A stretch of DNA of 64,000 bases from Bacteroidales bacterium UBA6851 (lineage in GTDB: Bacteria; Bacteroidota; Bacteroidia; Bacteroidales; UBA932): the NCBI GenBank assembly GCA_002451795.1, contig DKDJ01000008.1:39542-103541 (forward strand), given 5' to 3'. Of this stretch, positions 44,783 through 54,532 are shown in pieces (the first letter of the stretch is position 1; every line of letters begins with the position of its first letter). The position numbers were made by a program, and so were the translations under genes. Below the pieces are notes generated by a model that worked only from the letters and a program-made list of their open reading frames with translations, had not been told where the DNA came from and ran no database searches.

Positions 44783-46075
44783 ATGAAGAATTTTGTAGAA
44801 GAACTAAAGTGGAGAGGAATGATCCACGACATAATGCCAGGCACCGAGGAAGAACTCATGAAAGGCCCATCGGCGGCTTATGTAGGAATCGATCCTACTG
44901 GAGATTCCCTGCACATAGGACATCTTGTCAGCATAATGATACTCAAGCACTTCCAGGCTTGCGGGCATAAGCCATACGCACTTGTAGGAGGAGCGACAGG
45001 AATGATTGGAGATCCGTCCATGAAAAGTCAAGAACGCAATCTTCTTGACGAAAAGACCCTCGAACACAACGTTGAATGCATCAAGAGCCAACTTTCGAGA
45101 TTCCTTGACTTCAACTCCGATGCCCCTAACAAGGCGGAACTTGTCAACAACTACGACTGGATGAAAGACTACACTTTCATCAATTTCACCAGAGATATCG
45201 GCAAGCTCATTACCGTCAACTACATGATGAGTAAGGACTCAGTCAAGAAACGTCTCAGCCGCGACTCTTCCGAGGGAATGTCATTTACTGAATTCACCTA
45301 CCAACTTCTTCAGGGATACGACTTCCTTTATCTTTATCAGCACTACGGAGTAAAACTCCAGCTTGGAGGAGCGGACCAGTGGGGCAACATTACTACCGGT
45401 ACGGAACTTATCCGCCGCACATGTCAAGGTGAAGCATACGCTCTCACCTGCCCACTCATTACCAAAGCCGATGGAGGCAAATTCGGAAAGACCGAGAAAG
45501 GCAATATCTGGCTTGACGCCGAACGCACATCACCATACCAGTTCTATCAGTTCTGGCTCAACGTCAGCGATGCCGATGCCGAAAGATATATAAAGATCTT
45601 TACCATGCTTGACAAGCAGACCATAGAGTCCGCTATTGCCGCCCATAAGGAAAGTCCAGAGCGCAGGGAACTTCAGAAGCTCCTCGCCAAGGAAGTAACC
45701 GTCATGGTACATGGAGAGAAGGAATATGAGACTGCCCTGAAGGCATCACAGATGCTTTTTGGTAAAGCGACCACTCAGGATCTCAAATCACTGGACGAGA
45801 AAACGTTCCTCGCGGTATTTGACGGTGTACCTACCCATACCATTGAGCGCAGCAAACTCCCTATCGGTATGCTTGACGCACTCGCTGTGGAAACTGACAT
45901 CTTCCCATCCAAAGGTGAAGCACGCAAGATGATACAGCAGAATGGCTTCAGCCTCAACAAGGAGAAGATGAGCGACATCACACGCAGCCTCACCGAAGAA
46001 GACATTATAGACGGAAAATATATTCTTGCACAGAAAGGCAAGAGAGACTATCATATCATCATTGTTAATGGATAA
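44783..46075 (+). CDS. tyrS: Tyrosyl-tRNA synthetase
   Basis: 430 aa. Class I motifs: the HIGH-type LHIGHL (about 43-48), GADQWGNI in the tyrosine pocket, and KFGKTE for the KMSKS loop (about 234-239). The C-terminal S4 RNA-binding domain is about residues 365-430 ([23 protein letters not shown]). It charges tRNA-Tyr. rbfA overlaps its 3' end by 8 nt, so the two are coupled. It has its own promoter, divergent from tpiA. Confidence 0.97.
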   Translation: MKNFVEELKWRGMIHDIMPGTEEELMKGPSAAYVGIDPTGDSLHIGHLVSIMILKHFQACGHKPYALVGGATGMIGDPSMKSQERNLLDEKTLEHNVECIKSQLSRFLDFNSDAPNKAELVNNYDWMKDYTFINFTRDIGKLITVNYMMSKDSVKKRLSRDSSEGMSFTEFTYQLLQGYDFLYLYQHYGVKLQLGGADQWGNITTGTELIRRTCQGEAYALTCPLITKADGGKFGKTEKGNIWLDAERTSPYQFYQFWLNVSDADAERYIKIFTMLDKQTIESAIAAHKESPERRELQKLLAKEVTVMVHGEKEYETALKASQMLFGKATTQDLKSLDEKTFLAVFDGVPTHTIERSKLPIGMLDALAVETDIFPSKGEARKMIQQNGFSLNKEKMSDITRSLTEEDIIDGKYILAQKGKRDYHIIIVNG

Positions 46076-46415
46076 GCCGGCAAGTACAAGACAACTAAAG
46101 GTCGGACGGGAGCTCCAACGCGACCTTGCGGAGATTATCCGCAGCAAAGGGATGGCAGTATTTTCAGGGGCCATGGTTACAGTCAGTGAAGTACGGGTAA
46201 GCCCGGACTTAAGTATCGCTAAAGTCTATGTAAGCATATTTCCGTCCGATAAAGCACAATCCGTACTGCCATTGTTGGAGGAGAACAAGAAGGCTTTGCG
46301 CGGCGAGTTGGGAAGAAAAGTGGCATCACAGTTACGGATTGTCCCAGAGATAGAGTTCTACCTCGACAGCACTCTTGACTACGCCGAGCATATAGAAGAG
46401 CTGCTCAAAAAATAA
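46068..46415 (+). CDS. rbfA: Ribosome-binding factor A
   Basis: 115 aa from the ATG at 46068; the longer frame to 46026 lies in tyrS. KH-like fold with the family's [18 protein letters not shown]-terminus, [22 protein letters not shown], and the C-terminal [25 protein letters not shown]. It binds the 30S subunit during maturation of 16S rRNA. It overlaps tyrS by 8 nt and is followed 9 nt later by the LolC/E-type permease. Confidence 0.95.
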   Translation: MDKPASTRQLKVGRELQRDLAEIIRSKGMAVFSGAMVTVSEVRVSPDLSIAKVYVSIFPSDKAQSVLPLLEENKKALRGELGRKVASQLRIVPEIEFYLDSTLDYAEHIEELLKK

Positions 46416-46424
46416 AGGCTGACC

Positions 46425-47621
46425 GTGAGACCGGGCCCGTTCATAGCATTCAGATACCTGTTCGCCAAGAAATCGCACAATGTCATCAATGTCATTTCTG
46501 CAATCAGCGCGGCAGGTATTGCCATAGGCACAGCGGCCCTCATACTCATATTGTCAGTATGCAACGGCTTCAACGGTATCATCGAATCCAACTTGTCGGA
46601 TCTGGATCCAGACATCACCATAAGCCGTGCCGATGGGAATCATTTCTCTACGAGCAATGTGCCGTGGAGTGGTATTCTTAAAGACACATCAGGAATCACC
46701 TGCCATGAAGTATTGGAGGAAGAAATTTTCATCACCTATGGCAAGGCGCGTGGCACAGCGACGGCAAAAGGCGTGGATAATAGTTATCTCCACAACTCAG
46801 GGTTGTCCCGCCATGTAATTAGCGGAGAGTTTACCATATACAGAAATGGCATTCCAAGGGCTATGGTCGGGGCTTCACTTGCATCGGCCATGGGCATTAA
46901 CCCAAGATTCCTTGAAAAAGTGGAACTGCACTACCCTTCTGATACGCCACATAACCCACTCTCTGGCCCTGGTCTGTCATTAGGCAGCGTAAAGGTCGGT
47001 GTAAGCGCACTGATAAGCGTCAATGAAAGCATTGACTCACACTTGATGATTGTACCCATAGAAACGGTTCGGGAACTCATAGGCGCTAAAGATGACGAAG
47101 TATCAGCAATAGAGCTAACAGTTCCAAGTGGTAGCATAAAGAGCCGCATTATGGAGCTCAAGACATCTCTTGGCAGCGAATACAAGGTGCAGGATAGGTA
47201 CGAGCTCAATTCTTCAGTGTTCAAGATGATGAAGTACGAGAAGTTCACGGTTTACCTGATACTGCTGTTTGTGGTTGTTATCATTGCATTCAACATATTC
47301 GGCTCCCTATCGATGCTTATTATCGAGAAGAAGGATGATATGGAGATGCTCTGTGCCATGGGAGCTAAAGATTCCATGAGGAAAAGGATATTTGTGATGG
47401 AGGGATGGATGATTTCGCTTGTCGGAATGACGATAGGACTTGCTGTCGGCTTAATCCTCTGCATCGTTCAGCAAAAATTCGGGCTCGTCAAGATGCCAGG
47501 AGGATTTGCAATGAACGCATATCCAGTGATACTCAAGGCTTCAGACATATTGTTTACAGTCGTAGGAGTATCGATGTCGGGGCTTGCGATTTCATTGTCG
47601 GCGACCCGAAAAAAAATTTGA
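46425..47621 (+). CDS. LolC/LolE-type lipoprotein-release permease
   Basis: 398 aa with a GTG start. One N-terminal membrane segment (about 20-45, VINVISAISAAGIAIGTAALILILSV), a periplasmic domain to about 270, then three membrane segments: IVAFNIFGSLSMLIIEKKDDMEML, the conserved FtsX-type coupling motif (EMLCAMGAKDSMRKRIFVMEG), and GLAVGLILCIV. It would move lipoproteins toward the outer membrane with a LolD-type ATPase, which is not encoded nearby. It follows rbfA; the manA promoter overlaps its stop. Confidence 0.9.
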   Translation: MRPGPFIAFRYLFAKKSHNVINVISAISAAGIAIGTAALILILSVCNGFNGIIESNLSDLDPDITISRADGNHFSTSNVPWSGILKDTSGITCHEVLEEEIFITYGKARGTATAKGVDNSYLHNSGLSRHVISGEFTIYRNGIPRAMVGASLASAMGINPRFLEKVELHYPSDTPHNPLSGPGLSLGSVKVGVSALISVNESIDSHLMIVPIETVRELIGAKDDEVSAIELTVPSGSIKSRIMELKTSLGSEYKVQDRYELNSSVFKMMKYEKFTVYLILLFVVVIIAFNIFGSLSMLIIEKKDDMEMLCAMGAKDSMRKRIFVMEGWMISLVGMTIGLAVGLILCIVQQKFGLVKMPGGFAMNAYPVILKASDILFTVVGVSMSGLAISLSATRKKI

Positions 47622-47647
47622 TTTTTCATCTCTGATTTTTATTTTTG
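47617..47647 (+). promoter_or_regulatory. Promoter of manA, lying across the upstream stop codon
   Basis: TTTG (47617-47620), 19 nt, TATTTTTG (47640-47647): perfect match. The -33 element shares bases with the TGA (47619-47621) of the permease gene. The ATG at 47656 is 8 nt beyond the box. Confidence 0.7.
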
Positions 47648-47655
47648 TACCTTTC

Positions 47656-48648
47656 ATGGAAGAGACAAAAAGATTATACCCCATCAAGTTCTGCACAATA
47701 CAGGACGAGTACGAATGGGGGCGCGAGGAGTTCAAACTCGCGGATCTCGGGTATAAGGATTCCCTTGTGCGCGAGGGTTGGCTTGCTGGCAACAGCATCG
47801 GTGAGCTCATGGACACATACATCGATAGGATTACAGGAGACAACACCTACGAATACTACGGAAGACAGTTCCCAATATGCGTCAGGCACCTCACGATAAA
47901 GGGAGATTTACCACTTCAAGTGCACCCTGGGGACGAAATCGCCTCGCAACGGTACGATTTTCTTGGAAAAGAGAAGCTGTGGTACGTAATACGGTCAGGG
48001 AAGGACGCACGGATATTGGCGGGATTCAAAGACCACTGCGATGCTTCCGAGTTTTTCACGGCATGCGAGTCTGACAAGACTGACGAAATGATGAACATGG
48101 TGGCTCCATACCCAGGACTTGCTTTGCTAATTCCTTCAGGCACACCGCATGCTGCATCGGGAGATATAGAGATTCTGGAAATAGCCGAGTCCTCACCTCT
48201 TGACTTCTGTCTCAACGGCAGGGGGCACATGGTTTCAGAAGATGAATTTGACCCTCAACTCTCACTTGTCGACGCCCTTGACTTCATCAAATTTGATAAG
48301 TTCAAGTCCGAACCCGCAAAAGCAGACACCTTGGCGGACATCCCGGCATTCACCGTCACCAAGATGAGACTCACAGACCCTCTCCGCTGCAACAACTCGG
48401 AGTACGATTCGTTCATAATATATAGTTGCATATCAGGAGCGGCATCGGTACAGATTCAGGTGCTTGGACAGACAGCTGATTTTCTCGTAAAGGCAGGAGA
48501 GACAATGCTTATCCCGGCTGAATGTCAGGATTTCACAATAGTCCCCACAGCAGAGAACACAGTCATTATTGAGACCACTTCCAACCGAACTGAAGTGGAC
48601 GAATACATAGATCCTAACGTGAGCGCCAAGCTCCCGGAAGATGAATAG
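47656..48648 (+). CDS. manA: Mannose-6-phosphate isomerase (type I, short form)
   Basis: 330 aa from the ATG at 47656, chosen because the perfect promoter lies just upstream. Cupin-type zinc enzyme: the metal pocket is LTIKGDLPLQVHPGDEIASQRYD (Gln-Val-His), GLALLIPSGTPHAASGDIEILEI (His and Glu). C-terminal half is the second jelly roll. It links mannose 6-phosphate to fructose 6-phosphate. The DJ-1 gene follows 8 nt downstream. Confidence 0.93.
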   Translation: MEETKRLYPIKFCTIQDEYEWGREEFKLADLGYKDSLVREGWLAGNSIGELMDTYIDRITGDNTYEYYGRQFPICVRHLTIKGDLPLQVHPGDEIASQRYDFLGKEKLWYVIRSGKDARILAGFKDHCDASEFFTACESDKTDEMMNMVAPYPGLALLIPSGTPHAASGDIEILEIAESSPLDFCLNGRGHMVSEDEFDPQLSLVDALDFIKFDKFKSEPAKADTLADIPAFTVTKMRLTDPLRCNNSEYDSFIIYSCISGAASVQIQVLGQTADFLVKAGETMLIPAECQDFTIVPTAENTVIIETTSNRTEVDEYIDPNVSAKLPEDE

Positions 48649-48656
48649 AAAGCATT

Positions 48657-49226
48657 ATGAAAGGCGTAAGGATATTTCTTGCTAACGGATTTGAGGACAT
48701 TGAAGCCCTTGCCGTATGTGATGTACTTCGCAGAGGCGGAGTTGATGTAAAACTTGTCGGACTGGAAAGAGGAACAGTTGTTTCATCCCACGGAGTGAAC
48801 GTACAGCCGGACTTGTGTCTAGAGGATCTCCCAGATAATGAGCAGGCCGCAGGAGAGAAAGATGTAATGGTCTTCCCAGGAGGAATGCCAGGATCGAAAA
48901 CGCTCGCTGGGTGCACACGACTTATAGAAGCTGCCAGTAGGCATTATTCACAAGGAGGAACACTCGCAGCAATATGCGCAGCTCCTGGTCTAGTACTCAG
49001 CCAGATAGATATTCCTCAGGGAAGCAAATTCACCTGCTTTGATGGGTTTCAGGATGCTCTTGAGGCCAAGGGATGTATTTTTACAGGAGAGCCTGCAGTA
49101 AGAAGTGGTAGGATAGTGACAGGGCGTTCGGCAGGTCACGCAGTGACATTCGGACTCGAGATTCTTAGACTTATAAAAGGCGATGAAGCTGCTGCTGAGG
49201 TGAGGCACGCCATGTTCCTCTACTGA
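48657..49226 (+). CDS. DJ-1/PfpI family protein
   Basis: 189 aa. Flavodoxin-like fold with the DJ-1 pattern: Glu in ANGFEDIEALAV (about 15), nucleophile Cys in LAAICAAPGLVLS (about 106), and the C-terminal VTGRSAGHAVTFGLEIL. Relatives protect against glycation, act as deglycases or chaperones; which is unsettled in the family. Length suits the YajL/DJ-1 group. It follows manA by 8 nt and precedes a group of unrelated housekeeping genes. Confidence 0.9.
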   Translation: MKGVRIFLANGFEDIEALAVCDVLRRGGVDVKLVGLERGTVVSSHGVNVQPDLCLEDLPDNEQAAGEKDVMVFPGGMPGSKTLAGCTRLIEAASRHYSQGGTLAAICAAPGLVLSQIDIPQGSKFTCFDGFQDALEAKGCIFTGEPAVRSGRIVTGRSAGHAVTFGLEILRLIKGDEAAAEVRHAMFLY

Positions 49227-49307
49227 TAGTCTAGCCTTCTCGGAACTATATGGTTGGCCCTATATACGACGGACGCCATAAGAGGCAGCAGATGACTTAG
49301 TGATTTG

Positions 49308-49700
49308 ATGGATAAAGTCAGACTTGACAAATATTTGTGGGCCATTCGCGTTTTCAAGACAAGGAGCGAAGCCACGGACGCTTGTAACGGCAATAAGGTT
49401 CGCCTCAATGGTGTACCCGCAAAGCCGTCCAAAGACGTAAAAGAAGGAGATACCATAGAAGCACGTAAAGGCCCGATGGTGCTTACCTATAGGGTATTAC
49501 AGCTCAGCGAGAGCAGGATGGGAGCGGCACTTGTGCCACAATATGCGCAAGACATGACCCCAGAGAGCGAAAGGCAGAAAGCTCACGCGCCACGTGAAAC
49601 CATCATCCTTCAGAGGGACAGGGGTACTGGAAGGCCGACGAAGAAAGAGAGACGTCAAATAGACGAACTAATAGGATTCTTAGGAGAAGACGAAATATAA
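49308..49700 (+). CDS. S4-domain RNA-binding protein (Hsp15-like)
   Basis: 130 aa from the ATG at 49308 (the frame also opens with a TTG). S4 domain at about 1-60: KVRLDKYLWAIRVFKTRSEA and NGNKVRLNGVPAKPSKDVKEGD. A basic C-terminus (GRPTKKERRQIDELIG) follows, as in Hsp15/RlbA-type proteins that bind free 50S subunits with stuck nascent chains. It stands 13 nt upstream of glmS. Confidence 0.88.
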   Translation: MDKVRLDKYLWAIRVFKTRSEATDACNGNKVRLNGVPAKPSKDVKEGDTIEARKGPMVLTYRVLQLSESRMGAALVPQYAQDMTPESERQKAHAPRETIILQRDRGTGRPTKKERRQIDELIGFLGEDEI

Positions 49701-49713
49701 AACTTAAATAGCT

Positions 49714-51558
49714 ATGTGCGGAATTGTAGGATATGTAGGCGAAAGGCAAGCCTACCCGATATTGATTAAGGGCCTCAAGAGGCTTGAATATAGAGGTTAT
49801 GATAGCGCAGGTGTAGCCTTGATCAACGACGATGGAGAACTCAGGATTTACAAATCCAAAGGCAAAGTAAAGGACCTCGAAGCGGTGGCTGCCGGCAAGG
49901 ACCTCAGCGGAAACATCGGCATTGCCCATACCAGATGGGCTACTCACGGAGAGCCAAGCGACATCAACGCGCATCCACATGTATCGGAGAATCACAATAT
50001 AGCCGTAATTCACAACGGCATCATCGAAAACTATCTTTCCCTCAAGGAAGAGCTTTCCAAACTCGGATATCACTTCAAAAGCCAGACAGACACTGAAGTG
50101 CTCGTGCAACTCATCCAGTATATGATGGATTCACACGGCATTTCTTTTCAGGAGGCGGTTCCACTCGCGCTTCGCAGTGTTGTGGGAGCATACGCAATAT
50201 GCGTAATGGACAAGACTCAGCCTGACTGCATGGTAGCCGCGCGCAAAGGCAGCCCTCTCATAATAGGCATTGGAGAAAATGAGTTTTTCGTAGGTTCAGA
50301 TGCATCTCCTATCATAGAGTACACCAACAAGGTGGTATATCTTGAGGAAGAGCAGGTCGCATTTATAAAAAAAGGGGAAAGCCTCAAGATCACTGACTTA
50401 AAGAACGTCAAGCAGACTCCAGTAGTATGCAAATTGGAGCTCAGCCTCAGTGAAATAGAGAAAGGCGGATATCCCCACTTCATGTTGAAGGAAATCTTCG
50501 AACAGCCTCGCACGCTGAAAGCATCCATGAAGGGAAGGCTACACCCAGAACTCGGCACAGTAAAACTCTCCGGTATCATCGACAACAGAGACAGGCTGCT
50601 TCATGCGCGCCGATTTATCATCTGCGCATGTGGAACGTCATGGCATGCAGGACTTATAGGCAAATATATCATCGAGGAGCTCACTCGTATCCCGGTGGAC
50701 GTGGAATACGCATCAGAGTTCCGCTATCGAAAGCCAGTAATATTTCCTGATGATGTACTCATAGCCATTTCTCAGTCCGGAGAGACCGCAGATACTCTTG
50801 CTGCGATACAGCTCGCGAAGGATGCTGGAGCATTCTTATTCGGCATCTGCAATGTGGTCGGATCATCTATAGCAAGAGCCACAGACTCCGGATGTTATAC
50901 ACACATAGGTCCGGAAATCGGAGTTGCGTCTACCAAGGCTTTCACCGCACAGGTTACTACGCTTTTCCTCTTCGCCATGAGTCTTGCTGAAGAACTTGGC
51001 ACAGTCACGGACGAGAAGAGGATGGAGTTAGTCAAGGCTCTTCAGAATATTCCTAACCAGATATCGAAGATTCTCGAACATGACAAGGAAATATCGGAGC
51101 TTGCAAAGACATTTACCTATGCTCATAATTTCCTGTATTTGGGGCGTGGATACAACTATCCAGTAGCGCTTGAAGGCGCACTCAAACTCAAGGAAATCTC
51201 TTACATCCACGCAGAAGGATACCCGGCCGCCGAAATGAAGCACGGTCCTATCGCCCTCATAGACGAGGAGATGCCTGTAGTGGTAATTGCCCCGAAACGA
51301 GGACACTACGACAAGATTCTCAGCAACATCCAGGAAGTCAAGGCACGCAAGGGGAAAGTCATAAGTATCGTCACAGAGGGGGATACAGATGTCAAGGCAC
51401 TTTCAGACTTCGCATTTGAGATTCCTGATACAGAAGAATGCCTCGTGCCGCTTCTCTCATCCATTCCGCTCCAATTGCTCGCATACCACATTGCCATAGC
51501 GAAAGGTAGAGACGTGGACCAGCCCCGAAACCTTGCCAAGTCAGTAACGGTAGAGTAA
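49714..51558 (+). CDS. glmS: Glutamine-fructose-6-phosphate aminotransferase
   Basis: 614 aa. Cys2 (MCGIVGYVG) is the glutaminase nucleophile after Met removal; the glutaminase domain ends about 220. Two SIS domains follow (about 290-430 and 465-600) with ICACGTSWHAGLIGKY and SQSGETADTLAA, and the closing ETLVPLLSSIPLQLLAYHIAIAKG-type block with AKSVTVE at the C-terminus. It makes glucosamine 6-phosphate for peptidoglycan and lipopolysaccharide. No glmS ribozyme features were seen upstream, only 13 nt separate it from the S4 gene. Confidence 0.97.
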   Translation: MCGIVGYVGERQAYPILIKGLKRLEYRGYDSAGVALINDDGELRIYKSKGKVKDLEAVAAGKDLSGNIGIAHTRWATHGEPSDINAHPHVSENHNIAVIHNGIIENYLSLKEELSKLGYHFKSQTDTEVLVQLIQYMMDSHGISFQEAVPLALRSVVGAYAICVMDKTQPDCMVAARKGSPLIIGIGENEFFVGSDASPIIEYTNKVVYLEEEQVAFIKKGESLKITDLKNVKQTPVVCKLELSLSEIEKGGYPHFMLKEIFEQPRTLKASMKGRLHPELGTVKLSGIIDNRDRLLHARRFIICACGTSWHAGLIGKYIIEELTRIPVDVEYASEFRYRKPVIFPDDVLIAISQSGETADTLAAIQLAKDAGAFLFGICNVVGSSIARATDSGCYTHIGPEIGVASTKAFTAQVTTLFLFAMSLAEELGTVTDEKRMELVKALQNIPNQISKILEHDKEISELAKTFTYAHNFLYLGRGYNYPVALEGALKLKEISYIHAEGYPAAEMKHGPIALIDEEMPVVVIAPKRGHYDKILSNIQEVKARKGKVISIVTEGDTDVKALSDFAFEIPDTEECLVPLLSSIPLQLLAYHIAIAKGRDVDQPRNLAKSVTVE

Positions 51559-51597
51559 TCCTTATGACGAAAGCAACAATGTAGAATATCATAAAAC

Positions 51598-52284
51598 ATG
51601 CATAGTATGAACATTTGGATAATAATGTTAGTTGTAATGATGCTCTCGTACATCATCCAACTTACGCTCAATAGTAAATTTGATAAATACTCGAGAATTC
51701 CAGGTCCAAACGGGCTGACAGGCGCCGACGTAGCGCGACTTATGCTTAGGCAGAACGGTATAACCAATGTTACGGTTCAGAGTGTTGCCGGAAAACTCAC
51801 TGACCATTTCAATCCCCAGGACATGACCATCAACTTAAGCGAAGGCGTATATTCAAGCACATCAGTAGCTGCTTGCGCAGTAGCCGCCCACGAGACCGGT
51901 CATGCAATCCAGCACGCCACGGGATATGCCCCGCTCAAACTTCGTTCCGCCCTTGTACCGGTAGTCACATTTGCCAACAACACTGTCCAGTGGGTTCTGC
52001 TTTTAGGAGTGTTAATGCTGAATGTCTTCCCTTCCCTACTATGGATTGGAATCGGTCTTTTTGCTATGACCACACTATTCAGCCTGATCACACTTCCAGT
52101 GGAGATAAATGCGAGCCAAAGGGCAATAACATGGCTTGAGGGATCAGGAGTGGTCGATGAAAACACTAAGCCATACGCCGTAGATGCATTGAGATGGGCA
52201 GCATATACCTACATAATTGCAGCCATTGGTTCTTTAGCTACCCTATTCTACTACATCGGCATAGCAAATTCCCGAAGAGACTAG
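51598..52284 (+). CDS. YugP-type membrane zinc metallopeptidase
   Basis: 228 aa (ATG at 51598 or 51607). One membrane segment at the N-terminus (IWIIMLVVMMLSYIIQLTL), the zinc motif AAHETGHAIQHATGY (HExxH, about 95-99), then three further hydrophobic segments (VTFANNTVQWVLLLGVLML, and two near the C-terminus) with the conserved LPVEINASQRA block. It is a membrane-bound protease with unknown substrates. The NusG-like gene begins with the next base after its stop. Confidence 0.9.
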   Translation: MHSMNIWIIMLVVMMLSYIIQLTLNSKFDKYSRIPGPNGLTGADVARLMLRQNGITNVTVQSVAGKLTDHFNPQDMTINLSEGVYSSTSVAACAVAAHETGHAIQHATGYAPLKLRSALVPVVTFANNTVQWVLLLGVLMLNVFPSLLWIGIGLFAMTTLFSLITLPVEINASQRAITWLEGSGVVDENTKPYAVDALRWAAYTYIIAAIGSLATLFYYIGIANSRRD

Positions 52285-52815
52285 ATGGGCAGGAAACGAG
52301 AGACATTCTGGTACGCACTGAAAGTCTTCTATAATAGGGTCGAGCCCATCCGTAAAATTTTCAAGGATGCCAGGTACGACACTTATATCCCCATGATAGT
52401 GGAAGAGGAGTATTGCGGCAATGGACTTGATTATAAGGAAAAACCGGCAGTTGCATCGTTGTTGTTTGTCTGTTGTCCCAGAAAATTCCTTCTGGATGTA
52501 AAGAAAGAATTCAACGATATGTTCCTATACTATACCAAGCCAGGAGAAAACCTGCCTGCAATCATAGATGATAGGGAAATGGAGATCTTCAGAAAAGCCA
52601 CAGAACTCGCAGGAATGGGTGCAGAATACCTCGGGAGCGACACTGCCAAGTACTGCGTGGGAGATAAGGTCCGCGTGACTGCGGGCATATATGAGGGCCT
52701 GGAAGGCTATATTAAGCGCATAAAGCATGCACGCAAATTCATAGTAAGTATTGAAGGCGTTGCAGTAGTCGCCCTCACTGGAATACATCCCCAATACTTA
52801 GAAAAGATTGAATAA
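52285..52815 (+). CDS. NusG-like transcription antiterminator (UpxY/LoaP type)
   Basis: 176 aa. NGN domain at about 1-110 (FWYALKVFYNRVEPIRKIFKDARYDTYIP, with the PAVASLLFVCCP strand) and a KOW domain at about 125-176 (KYCVGDKVRVTAGIYEGLEGYIKRI). It has no extended basic tail of true NusG. Paralogues of this type ride RNA polymerase over long operons, in Bacteroides at capsule loci, but no polysaccharide genes follow here; a beta-propeller lipoprotein and a barrel do. Its ATG abuts the YugP stop. Confidence 0.85.
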   Translation: MGRKRETFWYALKVFYNRVEPIRKIFKDARYDTYIPMIVEEEYCGNGLDYKEKPAVASLLFVCCPRKFLLDVKKEFNDMFLYYTKPGENLPAIIDDREMEIFRKATELAGMGAEYLGSDTAKYCVGDKVRVTAGIYEGLEGYIKRIKHARKFIVSIEGVAVVALTGIHPQYLEKIE

Positions 52816-52832
52816 TACTAATACTATAATAT

Positions 52833-53855
52833 ATGAACAAACAAGCAAGATTATCGGTGCTCTATCTTACCATAGTTCTAGCCTCATGCGCAGCACCAAG
52901 GTACATTGAAACTTCTTCACCCGAAGAAAGTGGACTAAACCTAATGAAAATTACTGATGAGAATTCCAATTCGGTAGCAGGAAGCCCATCCGTTATCGGT
53001 GTGTCTGCTGCCAATATGTTAGGAAGATGCAGTGAGGAATCCGTGGGTTGGTGGCCGGGAAGATGCCTTGACATATCTCCTGACGGAAAAGAACTCGCCT
53101 ATATGTCCAAAGTGGACAATAGTTGGAATGTCATGATTAGGAAGTCTGGGGCCCAAGGAACCGCTACTCAACGAACATTCCGCATGGTCAATGACTTCTC
53201 ATGGGGCTCAGACGAAAAACTTTACTTTTCTGATGCATCAAATGAAGTCCTTTCACAGATTTCATCTACAGATGCACATGTAGGGACCATCATGAGGCAA
53301 CTTACGAACAACAATCAGGATATGAATCCTGTGCTCTCAAAAGATGGAAAGAAACTGTACTTCACAAGAATAGACCGCAATGGACCATTTGTGTGGTCAT
53401 ACGATATAGAGTCTGGAGCACTGACATCCTGCTGTAAAGGATTCAACCCATGGCCCACTGCGGAAGGAGAATTTCTATGCGTTCGAAACTCTTCAAACAC
53501 CACCTCAAAATCGAAAACGAGCACCAACAGTGAGATCTGGCTTGTGAATTATGAGAAAGGCACGGAGACACTAATTGTATCCGACAAGAAACGTGGCTTT
53601 ACAAACCCCACTCTATCCCCTGATGGACAATGGATACTATGCCAGGGCAATAGCAAGTCCACTATCTCCAAGAAGAACAACCTTGATATCTTTGCCATCC
53701 GTATTGACGGCACACAGTTCATACAACTGACCTACCATCCTGCTGACGACTGCTCCCCAATATGGTCCAAGGACGGGAAATACATCTATTTTATTTCCTC
53801 CAGAGCCAACAAAGACAATGCGTTCAACATCTGGAGAATGAAGTTCAACCTATAA
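52833..53855 (+). CDS. TolB-like beta-propeller lipoprotein (PD40 repeats)
   Basis: 340 aa. Lipoprotein signal MNKQARLSVLYLTIVLASC (Cys19). At least five WD40-like/PD40 blades with the (P/S)DG(K) motif: DISPDGKELAYMS, WGSDEKLYFSDAS, LSKDGKKLYFTRID, LSPDGQWILCQG, WSKDGKYIYFISSRA. The C-terminal DIFAIRIDGTQFIQLTYHPADD resembles TolB. The fold is a scaffold for protein binding in the periplasm. It is followed after 10 nt by a barrel gene, suggesting an envelope pair. Confidence 0.85.
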   Translation: MNKQARLSVLYLTIVLASCAAPRYIETSSPEESGLNLMKITDENSNSVAGSPSVIGVSAANMLGRCSEESVGWWPGRCLDISPDGKELAYMSKVDNSWNVMIRKSGAQGTATQRTFRMVNDFSWGSDEKLYFSDASNEVLSQISSTDAHVGTIMRQLTNNNQDMNPVLSKDGKKLYFTRIDRNGPFVWSYDIESGALTSCCKGFNPWPTAEGEFLCVRNSSNTTSKSKTSTNSEIWLVNYEKGTETLIVSDKKRGFTNPTLSPDGQWILCQGNSKSTISKKNNLDIFAIRIDGTQFIQLTYHPADDCSPIWSKDGKYIYFISSRANKDNAFNIWRMKFNL

Positions 53856-53865
53856 AGACAGGAAT

Positions 53866-54459
53866 ATGAAAAATATTTTCCGCATCATTGCTGTATCATC
53901 TGTTTTATTGTCAGTCGCAATCTCAGCCAATGCACAGTTTGGCCCATCAGGCAGAGGACAAGGATCTTACTTCAATACCAGACAAAGCTCTAGCGAAGGC
54001 ACGAAATACAAGGGAATTGTAGAGGGCGGTGTAGGATATGACTTATTTGAAGAGCAAATAGCATTCTCCTTTTCTACTTCACATGGAGTTATTATCAATG
54101 ATAGTTTCTTCATAGGGGCCAACGTGGGCCTATTTCACTCAAGGGTATACAATAATAATCGTTATGACTTATACTATGTTCCGACTCTTGCCCTTGATAG
54201 CAGGTATTATTTTCATCTTCAGACTATAGGACTGCAACCATTTGTAGGTGCGCAGGCAGGAGTCGGCTTCAGTAGAAATGATTTTTGGTACTATCAAAGT
54301 GACAATAGCTTTTCGGAAAATAGTTTTGCACTGAATGCAACCCTTATGGCGGGACTTCGCATCCCATTAAACGATAGGTTTGGCATAACCACGGGAGTTA
54401 GATCAATATACACCTTGGAGAACCTCGGCGTCCTGTTCCAGATAGGATTTGAATTCTAG
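53866..54459 (+). CDS. Outer-membrane beta-barrel protein, unknown function
   Basis: 197 aa. Signal peptide MKNIFRIIAVSSVLLSVAISANAQ. The mature part alternates strands with aromatic belts (GGVGYDLFEEQIAFSFSTSHG, FFIGANVGLFHSRVYN, YYFHLQTIGLQPFVGAQAGVG, LGVLFQIGFEF) and ends in F, the signature for BAM-dependent insertion. Size fits an eight-stranded barrel. Last gene of the NusG-like / propeller unit; a strong terminator follows. Confidence 0.75.
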   Translation: MKNIFRIIAVSSVLLSVAISANAQFGPSGRGQGSYFNTRQSSSEGTKYKGIVEGGVGYDLFEEQIAFSFSTSHGVIINDSFFIGANVGLFHSRVYNNNRYDLYYVPTLALDSRYYFHLQTIGLQPFVGAQAGVGFSRNDFWYYQSDNSFSENSFALNATLMAGLRIPLNDRFGITTGVRSIYTLENLGVLFQIGFEF

Positions 54460-54474
54460 AGCGCATCTGAAATT

Positions 54475-54518
54475 AAAAAAAAGACTGATCGGGATGAAAA
54501 CCTGACCAGTCTTTTTTA
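54475..54518. terminator. Bidirectional terminator
   Basis: AAAAAAGACTG pairs with CAGTCTTTTTT around the loop at 54486-54505, with A and T runs at the sides, between the barrel gene (plus) and aqpZ (minus). Confidence 0.85.
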
Positions 54519-54532
54519 GAAGCCACAAAAAA

